Part shown: positions 30,701 through 42,700 of the stretch, one piece after another | Layout of the letters: the number at the start of each line of letters is the position of its first letter | How positions within the stretch are numbered: position 1 is the stretch's first letter | Assembly (NCBI GenBank): GCA_963573305.1 | Contig: OY754329.1 | Location: 131,737,422-131,801,421 of the forward strand | Direction of reading: 5' to 3' | Origin: Pyrrhosoma nymphula | Taxonomy: Eukaryota; Arthropoda; Insecta; Odonata; Coenagrionidae | Length of the DNA stretch: 64,000 nucleotides | Notes under the pieces: generated by a model | Databases searched by the model: none | What the model was told of the DNA's origin: nothing | Seen by the model: only the letters and a program-made list of their open reading frames with translations | Position numbers and translations under genes: made by a program

Positions 30701-33700
30701 TTTCCAGCAACAATAGAGACCATATTTGAATTTTTAATTGAAATAAGCAGTCGTAAGAAGCATGACGCTCCTCCGGGGCTTCTCATTCACGCTGAAAGTC
30801 GTGTCTCACAGCGTCAAACTGTAATAGTTGTTATTGAGATTTGTTTTTCCAAAAAGAAGGAATTGCTCATACAAAAGCAGATCTTCCTTCTCTGAGGCAA
30901 ATTCATTGCGTACTGAAAATATTAGTCACAAAATGATTATGTGAGTAATGAAACTCAATAAATCCAATGTTTACTAAGGAGAACTTTAAAAAGTCTTAAG
31001 TCTTACCTTTAAGTCTCTCCTCTTCTAACCTCTATTAACAACAACAATCTTCCGAGTAAAAATAACTATTTACATAGCAGCAATAGGCCCTTTTCCTCCC
31101 CTAAAAAGTTAGACATGACCGTAATATTGAAATGGTGAACAATTTCAAGAGGGCAGCAGGCCTACGTTTGAACCAAAGTATTAGCTATGCATATATGCAT
31201 AATTTCAGCTCATTCGGTTCAAGGGTTTTCGCGTGATTGAGTAACAGACAGACATACAGAAACCATCACACTTTTATATATTAGAATGACTATAAGGTAT
31301 AGATTATAAATATTTTCGCACGTATAAAGAGTATTAACCATGAGAATTATTTAATTTTGAGCTGCTCAATGCAAAGAGCAATGTCTTCTGCAATCAATGC
31401 GTTTAAGATCGCACTCTTGAGAATTCCTCAGTGATTCATAGACTATTAATTTGCATGAGCTACATTTAATACATACATATGTGCATGTTTAAAGCTTATT
31501 AAGCATGACAATTATTTTATTTTTTATAATTCAACACAATAGCAGTCACAGGTCTTACCTTCTTCCAAGTCTGATGTAACGTCTAACTACAGAAAAATCC
31601 AAATAATAAAAGAGATTTACGTGCGTAAAAATAAGTCCTACGGAAAATTAATTTGTAGCTTATCTTTATAATCCCCGATCGCAGTAAAGTGAAAAAAGAA
31701 TTTCACCGTTTTTTTTGCAATACTATTGCAGAATTGAAAATCTACTTGCAAAGAAAAATAGAAGCCAGTCTCTTTCCTACACATAGGCGAACTTCGGTAG
31801 ATTACTATCGTTATCAACACCTACTTCCATAGGATTATAAGTTTACACATAAAAGTTCTACTTGCAAGCGATTTCCAAGACTTCTGCCATTTGCGCTCAG
31901 GGGTATCAGCACTAAGATCGAATTGGACGATCACTTATCCAATTGTAAATTTAAGCCGAGCCCGACAATGCTCAACTTCGGTGAGAGAGCAGGAACCGTT
32001 GTTTCCACCTTCACTGACTCCCGATGTTAATGACACTCACTAATTGTGCATTAGTAGGCACGAATTGTTTTACATTCACAGTGGAATATAGTATTTTAAA
32101 ACTATTTTGGTTACATATTATTGCTTCGTAACTTCGTTGTAGCCAGGCATTGGTTTACAGTTTAATTTGCGTCTGCTCTAGTACTTAGTAGTTACGTTCT
32201 CACATACGCAAATTCCAGAGTTCTGACCGGCACCAGGGGAAAAAAATTCTACTGCCCCTCCCAATAAGTGGATTCAATAAATCTTGAATAGTTTCTTAAG
32301 GAGTGATACTAGATAACAAACCGGAGGATAAACATAGCCAACATCACACATGCTTAGTTCACTCACTATGTGCAGGCGTCGACCATTGAGCAGTGTACTT
32401 CGTCGTCATCCATCCAGTCAACCATCGGTACCTCCCATATACCAGGGTACGTTGACTCGGGGCACGGAGGAATCGGGCAATCCTGGAGAAAGTAGATGAA
32501 TGACCAGGCGGCCAGCATTACGACCTAATACGATTTTCCTTGAAATTTAATGAACATAACCCACTTTAATGGATGCAAATGTGTCTTCAGGGTGGGTTTA
32601 AGCTGGCAAGTTACTTCCTCTAGTTTCTTCTGCAAGTGGTTTCGGGGAATTTTACTCTGACAAAAACGTTTTCGCAAGTTAGTGCAGGGACAGATTGGTT
32701 GCTGTTTACATTGCCATCAATACGCTTCTACAAGCGACTTGCCAAAACTTTTAAAAACTATGATAGCGGACTTGTAGAGCCGCTCACACGTGGAATTTAC
32801 GTCAATCTCACTTGCTGCTAGTAACTTGCGCAATAAACTTCCCAGTGTAAACCCACCTTTAGAATGAAAGGCAGGTATTCTATTTTTTAAATAATGAAAA
32901 AAATATTTAATGTACCTTCCATGCGTCATTCAGTGTGCTTTTTGCGTCATGTTGATATTTTTTTGTAGTCCTCACCTCGATGTATCCTATTTCGATTCAC
33001 TACGCCAACAAGCATTAAAAGCATCTCTCATCGCACATTATAGACAATGGCACAGCTGTACTTGGGCGTCTGGAAGTAATTTGTTTAGGTAGTTTCTTTC
33101 GAGGGCTACAGATTTCATTTATTCCTTTACTATCCACATATTTTTTTCATGCATTGCATATCATTTTTCATGTGGGGGACTTTCAACAAAGAATTTAAGA
33201 AAATATTACGCAAATCCTCGTTTTGAATTAACAATATCTCCGACCCATGCAACGCATCGCTACAGATAGTTTTAATTAAAGTTGAGGCTTTTGAAATGTT
33301 GATATAGCATAAGCTCTCGCGAAAGCTTATCGCGTTCGGATGCACGGCGTTTGTGTTGTCCGCGTCATACAAATTCCATTTTTTTAAATGCACTCATGCA
33401 TGGCAAAAATGCCATGTCTTCTCTTTCTCCTACGTCGCTTTTCCCTACCTCTTCCACCAAACTTTAACCCCTCCACGACGTCTTCTTCTGCGCATCCGAA
33501 CGCCATAAAGGTTCAAAAATATTATCAACTTTGCGGGAACTATCGCAACCGATCTCAAATTGGCCTACATTCTGGTTGAAATAATGTTGCATAGTAGTTA
33601 CTGCCCATGTACCTAGTGTTACGAAACCAATGATAATTTGAATACTTGACCAAAAATAAGATTGCCGTATTCAAAGAGAGCTATATTACTCTCAATAAAA

Positions 33701-36700
33701 CGGCAACACCTCAAGTCCACGCAGTATTTTATCACATACCCGATTTTTGTGACAAAATGCAAGTAGGCCTTGGTTTCTACAGTGAATAGTCAATGTAATC
33801 TGTCCACGCTGATTTCAGACCTATAGATATGGGAAAATCATGTAAGGATGAAATCTCTAAGAACCTTCCGGAATTCACAGAAAGACTGCTTCATGCTTTT
33901 AGTAAATTTAATTATTATCACTCATTTTAATATCTATTAGTAGAATTGATGTTTGAATAAATGATAAGTTAATTATTACTGAAGTAGATTTTGATTTTTC
34001 TAAATTCATTATTTGATTATGATCTAAAACAATAATTTATTATACAGTAAGCTATTTTATCTTGCAGAATAATGATAGTATAGGTTATATAATAACTATT
34101 TTATATCATAGAATGGTAGTAAGATCCGATTTTCATGCATTAAGTGACTCAAAATCATTACTCGCGCTATTAGTTCGAGATAATAAAATCAATTTAATTT
34201 CTATTTCCAATTACTGCTGCAGAGATACAATTCCTCACACATCAAAACTAGAAACACAGTTGAGAGAGCCATAGGAGTGTGGAAAAGAAGGTTTCCTTGC
34301 TTATCATTGGGAATGCGTTCCAACATTAATTCAACTTTGGCAGTGATTGTGGCAACAGCAGTGTTAAATAATATTGCTATACTTGCTGGTAGTAAATTTT
34401 ATAATGAAGATGATTTTGAGGAGGCAGATGAAATAGTAATTGAAGAACGCCCTGATGCTTTAAGAAATACTCTTATAGAAACTTATTTCAACTAAAATAA
34501 CTTTATATACCACCATGGCTGTGACTTATCTTCATATTTAGATAATAATTAGAGTATGTAACAGTGATATATATTCATTTATGGAGGCTGGAAAAAAACT
34601 ATATGAGATTCTAATTTCACTTAGAAACCTCTTAGGTCTTGAATATTTGTACACTGAAACATGGGCCTCCTCTTAAAGTAAGATAATGTGTATTTCTATT
34701 GATGTTTTCAATTATTTTTTGAGTGACACTGAAAATAAAAGACTAGTACAGTGACTCTGAGTTTCATTTTAGCTCAACATTATATGAAGTCAGGAAGCTT
34801 GAACAGAATTCTATATCACAAAATATGCCAACAGTGGAACTTCCAGAGTTGCATTATAATTTCGTTTTACTTGAAATTTTAAGAAATATCATGCAACTCA
34901 TGATTGCTAAGAATACCCTTGCTATGTGTATTTTTGATTGCTAAGTGTTCCCTTAACCTAAGCTGACTGGGAAATATTGTAAGGAGACATAATTAAGGAG
35001 CTTTCTCTCGAGCATTCAAATAATCATATTCAATAAAATAATGGTTTTCATTAATTACTTACAACATTAAGAATTTTATTAACCAGCCACTGTGAACAAA
35101 AATATGGCAACCAGAGAAAAAACATTTCTCATCCAAACTCTTCTACCTGAAAATATTCATGCTGGTTTTTAATACTGTTTATTTCTTAATTTTTCTTTTC
35201 AAATTCAATTTCTTTGCACCTTAGCTCAACCTCTTTAATTTTTACTTCCAATTTTTTCAATTTTTCCTCGTTCTCTCGCTCGAATATTGGATCTTCTTAA
35301 AATTTCCTCTTTTAGCTCTTGCTCAGTATCCAACAGTTTGCATTTTTTTAAATGGATTTCTTTCTCTAAAGAATTTTTTGCAAGATTTATATATATAATT
35401 GCTTTTCTTATTTGTTGCAGGCTTTTGGCAGATGTTGATGCACAATTCTTTTTTTTCCTAGCTTCTGTTTCTTTTGAAGGCTATTGTGGACTATGTCGGC
35501 GGAGGGAGGTTTGCTATGAATATTTTTACCATTAAGATCTTGCTGCACAGAATTCACCAATGCATCCGGTTGGATAATGTCAATACTTGGATGCTCACTT
35601 TGTGAGTTTTCAACAGTCATTACTGTACTTCCTATAGTAAATGAAATTAAAGAATAACAGAAGTATTAAGTTAAAAGTCATAATTAATATTCATTTAATT
35701 ATTCTCATTGCATGGAGCATTAGTTAAGTTTAGTGAAGTTTAATATCATCGAGATCGCATAGATTTTGGAGGTTGACCTCAATTGGAAAATTACCTTCTC
35801 CAAAGAAATCTGAGCTGGAATCATATTCGTTCGCCAAAGGTTTAAATTGCGGCGCCAACATTGAAATTATATTTTCTCCAGTGCTGTCTAGTTTATTTTT
35901 AAAAACCCTGCCACAAGTTTTATATAACTCAACCTATTTAAGCATGTTAATTATATCATATTAAAGTATTGAATAATTTTATATCGAAATATGAGGATGA
36001 AATTTACCCGATTGTCAAGTTTATCACTACGAGCTTTTTTCTTTAAAAAATCATACAGTGCATGGAGTTGCTCGCTTGTTCTTGTACCCGTTTGGCTGAC
36101 AGCATTGTACTTCTCCGTGATTTCCTCCTAGGGATTGGAAAATCGATTTAAATTTTAATCGAAAATCGATAATCATACTCTGATTTTCGATGTAATCGAA
36201 GTCGACTTTTTGTTTTGAAAAAAACGATCAAAATCGATTCTAGCTGATCGATTTTCGATTTTTAGCTTGTTAGAGCATTTGAATTTTGCCACCTCGCTTT
36301 CCTCCGCGCCGCGCTATTTCTCTCTGCATCGCTGGTGGGGGAACTTAGGAGGGGCGGCAAAGTGCTTTGGACACCAGCAGGTTGGAGTTGCTAACTGTAG
36401 GGTTGCGGATTTTTATTAAAATTCTAGTCTTTTCAGCGGGGACTCGTGCTAGGAAGTAATACATTGTAGACTGCGAGACGAAGATTCGACATGATAATAT
36501 GCGCTGACATTGTGCCATTTTTGTAAATGTTTTATCAATAAATCGCTTCAGAGCACTCGCCTTCTTCAAAATAGATTCGCCCAGTCCGAACATCGTCTTC
36601 TGCGCATGGGCCACGAAGTTTCAATCACACTGTACTGTAGGCTGCGTGCGTTGGCCAGTATACGTTTTGTTTGATTCGTCACCGTGCTATTTGTGTTGCG

Positions 36701-39700
36701 CTCGTGTCGTGCCGATTGGAGAGTGGTTTTCCGCCCTTTGCATTAGCCATGGCTCCTCCAAGTGCTGTTTGGCAGTATTTTAGCAATTAAACAATTAATA
36801 ATAAAACCTTTGCTAAGCGCTCAAAGTGTCACCTGAGGTTGGCTTACTGTGGCTCAACTAGTACTTTGATCAGTCATCTGAGGAAGGTGCACAAGATTGA
36901 GGTTTATGTTAGTGCGCCAAAAAGAAAGAGAACAGCAAACAGTGAAGATGATAATAACTCTGAGTCACGACCAACCCGATTCAGACGACGATATTTGGGC
37001 CTCCCTCGACGAGCGAGTGCGTCGTTCCAACGCTAACTCTGATCAGGATCGAGTTGGTGGCGTGCCAATCGAGCTGCGCCAGCTCGTAAACCGCCTTCCA
37101 GTTGACCGCAAGTCCAACCCCAATCCATTACAAGCCTGGAGGGGATCAAGGGAGAATATCCCAACGTATACAAAGTAGCCAGCAGGCTTTTATCTATAGT
37201 TGCCTCTTCCGTGCCGTGTGAGCGACTATTTTCTCACGCCGGGTTAATTGCAACACACGTGCGAAATCGAATATTCGGTAAACATTTAAATATTTTTTTT
37301 AAGGTCCACATCCCTGAGGAACACTGATTCCAAGGCTTTGCAAATAAGAAATAAATAAAGTTGTTTTTCATTTTGTAGTATGACCATTTTCCAATATACA
37401 CTTCTTATTGCTACTAAATTATGTGTGATTTGCTTGTTTTTTTACCCATATGTATATAAGTATCTGGTATGGATGAATACTTTCCTTCATACCTTATTAA
37501 TATCTTTGAAATATATTGTATTAATAAATTAAACTGTATTCAGTTCTTATCCCTAGTGCTTCCATTAACCCATATTTTGTATTTTGTTACAACAGCGTGT
37601 GGCGAACTCTCGCCATTGCCTCGGCGCGGCGCCGGACAGCCCGGCGCGCGGCCTCGCCGTGCTCTCGCCAGCCACTGCCCCAGAGCGGCGCCAGACAGCC
37701 CGGTGCGCGGCCTCGATGACCTCTCGCCAGCCACTGCCCCAGCGCGGCGCCAGTCAGCATAAGACAATGTAACAATGTGATAGAAAGACATAACACCCGC
37801 TGGCTCAAGGGTTGGAGTTCAATTGTGGAGTGAAAGTCGTGCCGAGCGATCGGTGGCATCTCTTGTATTTGTGTGAATACGAAATAAACACCGTACATCA
37901 GCATTTTGGTGTTGCAATTAATACCGTGACACCCACATTGGTGACCCCGAGTGCAAACATTAACCCCGAGTGCAAACATTAACCCCGAGTGCAAACATTA
38001 ACACCGAGTGCAAACATTATCCCTGAGTGCAAACATTAATCCCAAGTTTAGTGACGCTGAGTGCCTACATTAATGTCGACGATTACCAACACGCGTAGGA
38101 CTTTCGTAACCCATTCCGCGTTTGTGAAAGTGAATTTCGAAGTAAAGTAACGCGACCATGACGGACCCAGCCATGGCTGCTTTGGAAACTCGCCTTGCTG
38201 CTCAACAAGAATTACTTGACGCCCAACGTGTTCAGCTCGACCAGCTGACCACTCTGCTCACGCAAAAACAGCACCGTCAGGACGACGCGCTTCCCGCTCA
38301 CCCTTCAACTGCAGAAATACGGGACCTAGATGCTCAGCCTTGGGTCGCACGTGTTACGCTGAAGCGTCCTCAATTCTGGCCCGACAAACCAGCACTTTGG
38401 TTTGCCCAGGCGGAAATCAGTTCGCGCTGAGTGGCATCACTCAGGATACAACGAAATTCAGTCATGTGGTCGCCCAGTTAGATCACAGGTTTGCCGCAGA
38501 AGTGGAAGACATCATAACTCGCCCGCCGGACGCAAATCGCTACGAGTACCTCAAGACGGAACTCATTCGCCGCGTTGCTGACAGCCATGAAAAGAAGGTG
38601 AGGCTACTCCTTCAGCAGGAAGAGATGGGTGATCGGAAACCATCTCAATTTCTCCGACACCTCCGTCATTTAGCTGGACCTGACTTGCCTGATAAATTTC
38701 TTCGCACCCTCTGGGTCAACCGTCTGCCCTCCTACATCCAAGCCATCATCGCGTCGCAGGCTGTAGCACCTCTAGATGACGTAGCTCAGCTGGCAGACAA
38801 GATCATCGAAGTTTCGCCTCCGACTACCGTTATCAACAGTGTCTCCCCCGCAACGTCAACTGAGATCACCGCCTTACCTAAGCAGGTGGCGGAGTTATCT
38901 CAGCAGGTAGCAGCTCTCACGACAAATCGCTCACGCAGCTGTTCATCCCAACCCAGAAACAGCCGTTCCGGTTCCCACCAAGGTACCCCCGACAGGCGCC
39001 CGGTGCGAGACGACTCAGCTGATTCCGTCTGCTGGTACCACCAGCGTTGGAGTCAAAATGAAGGAGCCAGCGCAGAATTGGTCTACGGCGAAGCTCTACG
39101 ACTGCCCGGCGAGTTCCTGGTCAATGCAGAGGAGCCGCCCACAACCTCCGACTTCGTGACGCGCCTCCGACGCATCATGCTGAACCTGCGTCCGCAGCCC
39201 GCCTCCCGCCACTCTAATACTTCATTTTTTGTATTTACAGGTATTAACACTTGTCCTCAGGTTATGGTCTGAGACGACACCGTCCGAGGGGCGCTGCAAC
39301 CACCATACACCGGTCCCTTCCCTGTTGTTCATCGCGACCAGAAGACGGTGACAGTCCGGCGCGGTGTCCGTAACGACAGACTCAGCATAGACCGCGTGAA
39401 ACCCGCCTACGTGGTTTCCGAGGACGTCCCGATTGCATCAGCCACGCCATCGCCCGCGGCTCGCCCCCAGGATCCAACGCCTGCCCGAGACGCCTCCGTC
39501 GCCACCAGATCTGGACGTCGGGTGCGGTTTCCTGATTTCTTCCAGGCTGGCACCTGATCAACGGTCACAGCAGGGGGGTGGTGTGGCGAACTCTCGCCAT
39601 TGCCTCGGCGCGGCCTCGCCGTGCTCTCGCCAGCCACTGCCCCAGAGCGGCGCCAGACAGCCCGGTGCGCGGCCTCGATGACCTCTCGCCAGCCACTGCC

Positions 39701-42700
39701 CCAGCGCGGCGCCAGACAGCATAAGACAATGTAACAATGTGATATAAAGACATAACACCCGCTGGCTCAAGGGTTGGAGTTCAGTTGTGGAGTGAAAGTC
39801 GTGCCGAGCGATCGGTGGCATCTCTTGTATTTGTGTGAATACGAAATAAACACCGTACATCAGCATTTTGGTGTTGTCATTAATACCGTGAAACGCACAA
39901 GCGCATCCGTATTTCAGCAGACAATTACTTTACAATTTAAAAATATCGATTTCTATTTTTCGATTATTTTGGGGAAAAAATCGAATTTTTAGAAAGCCGA
40001 TTTTAAAAACAAAAATCGAAAGTCGATTAATCGAAAATCGATTCTGGATTTAAATTTCAAATCCCTATTTCCTCTGTAAGAAATAATTTTGTAGTTGGTA
40101 ATGAAAAAATGTGGAACTTAAAGGTTGGCAGCGCAAGTTGCACGCAGTGATTTTCATTTTTTGTGAACTGGTTTTGTAATTTGAATTTGTGTGACAGTTA
40201 GAAGTGTTGTACCACGTGGAATAAAACCTCGCTAATAAGTTAACCGGACGTTCCTTTTTCTTTTCGCTAAAACTACGAACCTCAACAGGTTATGGGCCCA
40301 GTAGCGTAACGTAACAAAGTAAAACGTGAAAAGAAAGGAGTAATCGTAAAAGAAAAAAGTATTGTAAAATCATAGTCGTGAGTTTCGTTAAAATGTCACT
40401 TCCAACCGTGGATGACACTGCTCATGTGCAGATATTAAAAACTTCTCTCTACTGAAGTAGAATCTTTAATTGGACTTTCCAATTAAAGATTCTACTCAGT
40501 GCAAAGGACCTCATGGACATTGTTGACGGTAGTGAAACATTAAGTGATCAGGGTTCTGACGCTGTGAAAATTAAGAAATGGAAAACTAAAGACGCATTGG
40601 CGCAACATTATATCGTTTCTACTTTGAACAGACAAGTTGTGTCGCATATACTATCGTGTACAACATCGAAAGAAATGTTCGAAACCCTAAAAAAGATATA
40701 CCAGAGGGAAACAGGGCAGCAGAAGTGTCTCCTTCATCAAGACTTCTACAACTTTCGCTTCGACAATTCCCAAGATATGATGAGCAACATTAGTCATCTG
40801 CAAAACATCGCCTTCAAGCTGAACAGGATGGATCAACCCATAGATGACGCCATGGTCATCACGAAGATTATGACCATCCTACCGGAGGAGTACAAGCACA
40901 ATTTTCATAGATTTTGAGCCAGCGTTTGACTCCGTATGGTGGCCAGCTTGTATCCTCGAACTGAAAAGGCTGAATGTTCCCATGATCATTGTCAGGATCA
41001 TCCGAAATTATTTCTCCAACAGGAAAACAATCCTAAGAAGCAAGCACGTAGACATTGAGAAAGAGATCAGCAAAGGGGCCCCACAGGTTTCAATTTTAGG
41101 TCCTCTCCTATGGAACGTGATGATGAACGGACTCTTTCGAGAATCAATACCAGAAAGTTGCAAATTGACGGCGTACGCAGATGATGTGGCAGTAACCATC
41201 CCTGCAAACACCAGGAAGGAAATTGAAGAACAAGGGAATAAATGCATAGAAGTAATCACAGAATGGTGCAAGAAGATGAAATTAAGAATATCTGCAAAGA
41301 AAACCGTGTGCATGTGCTTCGGTCAAATTATTAAAAGAGACCCAATCATTAAATTAAATAAATCTAAAAATATTAAGTCAATTCATTCAAATATCTAGGG
41401 ATAGTGCTGGATGAAAAACTTTCGTTCCAACCTCATATCAACCATGTAGTAGCTAAGGTCAAAACTACATTTAATGCCCTGCAAAGATATTGTCGAATAC
41501 ATTATTCCATAAATCCGAAAAAACTTGAAGTCTTGTACTCCACAGTGGCACTCCCAATTCTATCCTACGGATACGAAATCTGGGGGGACAGACTCCCGCT
41601 TGTTAGAATAGACAGGAAACTAATCGAAGCGCAAATATGCTGTCTCCTGGGGATTTCATCTGGATACCGGACGGTGAGCAACGATGCCCTCACGATGATT
41701 ACAGGAATCGTACCCACAGCTTTGGCGATTATGGAACGAAAGGCCATCTCCGAAATTAAGAGAGACGGGAAAACCAAAATCATCGGTGAAGAATTCGAAC
41801 TGAACCAGCCATTAAAAAACTTAAAGAAAAATATCAGTAATGTTACCCTCCTGTAATGGCAAAGAAGATGGGGCGAATCACCCACCAATTCTTTCCTGAT
41901 GTAAAAAACAGGCTCAGAACATCCTTTGTAATGTGCCAAAAACTCACTGAAATACTAACAGGCCATTGAAACTTTAAATCATATCTCAACAAAATCGGGA
42001 AAACAAGAAAAGAAGACTGAAGTTGTGGGAATGGAGCGGATACCATAACGCACAGACTCTTCACATGCCCTAAATACGTAGAAGAGAGAATACTCCTCGC
42101 TGAAGCAGCTGGAAGAAATTCAGGGCCCAGTCCATATCGATTCAGCCAGGGGGGTTACCTTCATAGTCTCAGATGTTATTGAATTTAACGTATGTCAAAC
42201 TTCAGGACGAAGTAAGTAATACATATTTTTTAGTTTTGTCCAAAAACTTTTTGGCCCGAGATAGTCCACCGAACATGGGCCCGCGAGCGCTATTTTTCAC
42301 ATGCGATTTTCGACAAAATACTAAAATGCCCATATCTCAGGAACGGTTCAAGATATTTTGCTCCTTTTTGTTTTATTTGAAAGATAATAATAATTTGTGA
42401 TTAAAATGATATCCTTGATTTGAACATGTGTGTCCACATTCTCTTGCTGCAATTTTTTGATTTTATTTTTTTATTAAAAAAATTGTTTTTCTCAAAAATG
42501 CCAATCCTAAAAATTATTTTTTTACTGTTTAACAGTACCATAGAGTACTACAATCCCTGAAAAGGAGAACTTACACTTTCCATTTTAACAGGTTTTATAA
42601 ACAATTAAAAAAATTCCCAAACATTAAGCCAGTTTTCATTACTACCACATTCTCAGATATTGGTCACATAAAATCAAAATCTCTAGTCTTACTTGACATT

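Larger units (their letters stand above)
37598..39891 (+). mobile_element. Deleted gypsy (CsRn1-like) element with gag and integrase tail only
   Basis: GC-rich LTRs of about 334 bp (37598 to about 37931) and 310 bp (39582 to about 39891) start TGTGGCGAAC and differ mainly by one 22-24 bp block missing from the right copy. A purine tract CAGGGGGGTGG (39571-39581) precedes the 3' LTR. TTGGTGACCCCGAG after the 5' LTR is a plausible primer-binding site. Protease, RT, RNase H and the integrase core are missing. The target duplication is unclear. Confidence 0.85.
36129..40067 (+). mobile_element. hAT element inserted in the Myb-like exon
   Basis: The ends TAGGGATTGGAAA and TTTCAAATCCCTA are inverted repeats, flanked by an 8-bp target duplication, TTTCCTCC (36121-36128) and TTTCCTCT (40068-40075; one change). 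Eight bases is the hAT signature. The next 120 bp at each end are rich in ATCGATTTTCGATT-type words. The interior holds transposase remnants (36750-37270) and a nested gypsy derivative (37598-39891). Confidence 0.8.

Noticed and set aside
37540..37994. Several Ala/Arg-rich frames on both strands
   Set aside because: Produced by the GC-rich repeats of the gypsy-derivative LTR; the same frames recur in the other LTR at 39407-39866.
37944..38038. CRISPR-like short repeats
   Set aside because: Head-to-tail repeats without spacers, inside an LTR element of a eukaryote.
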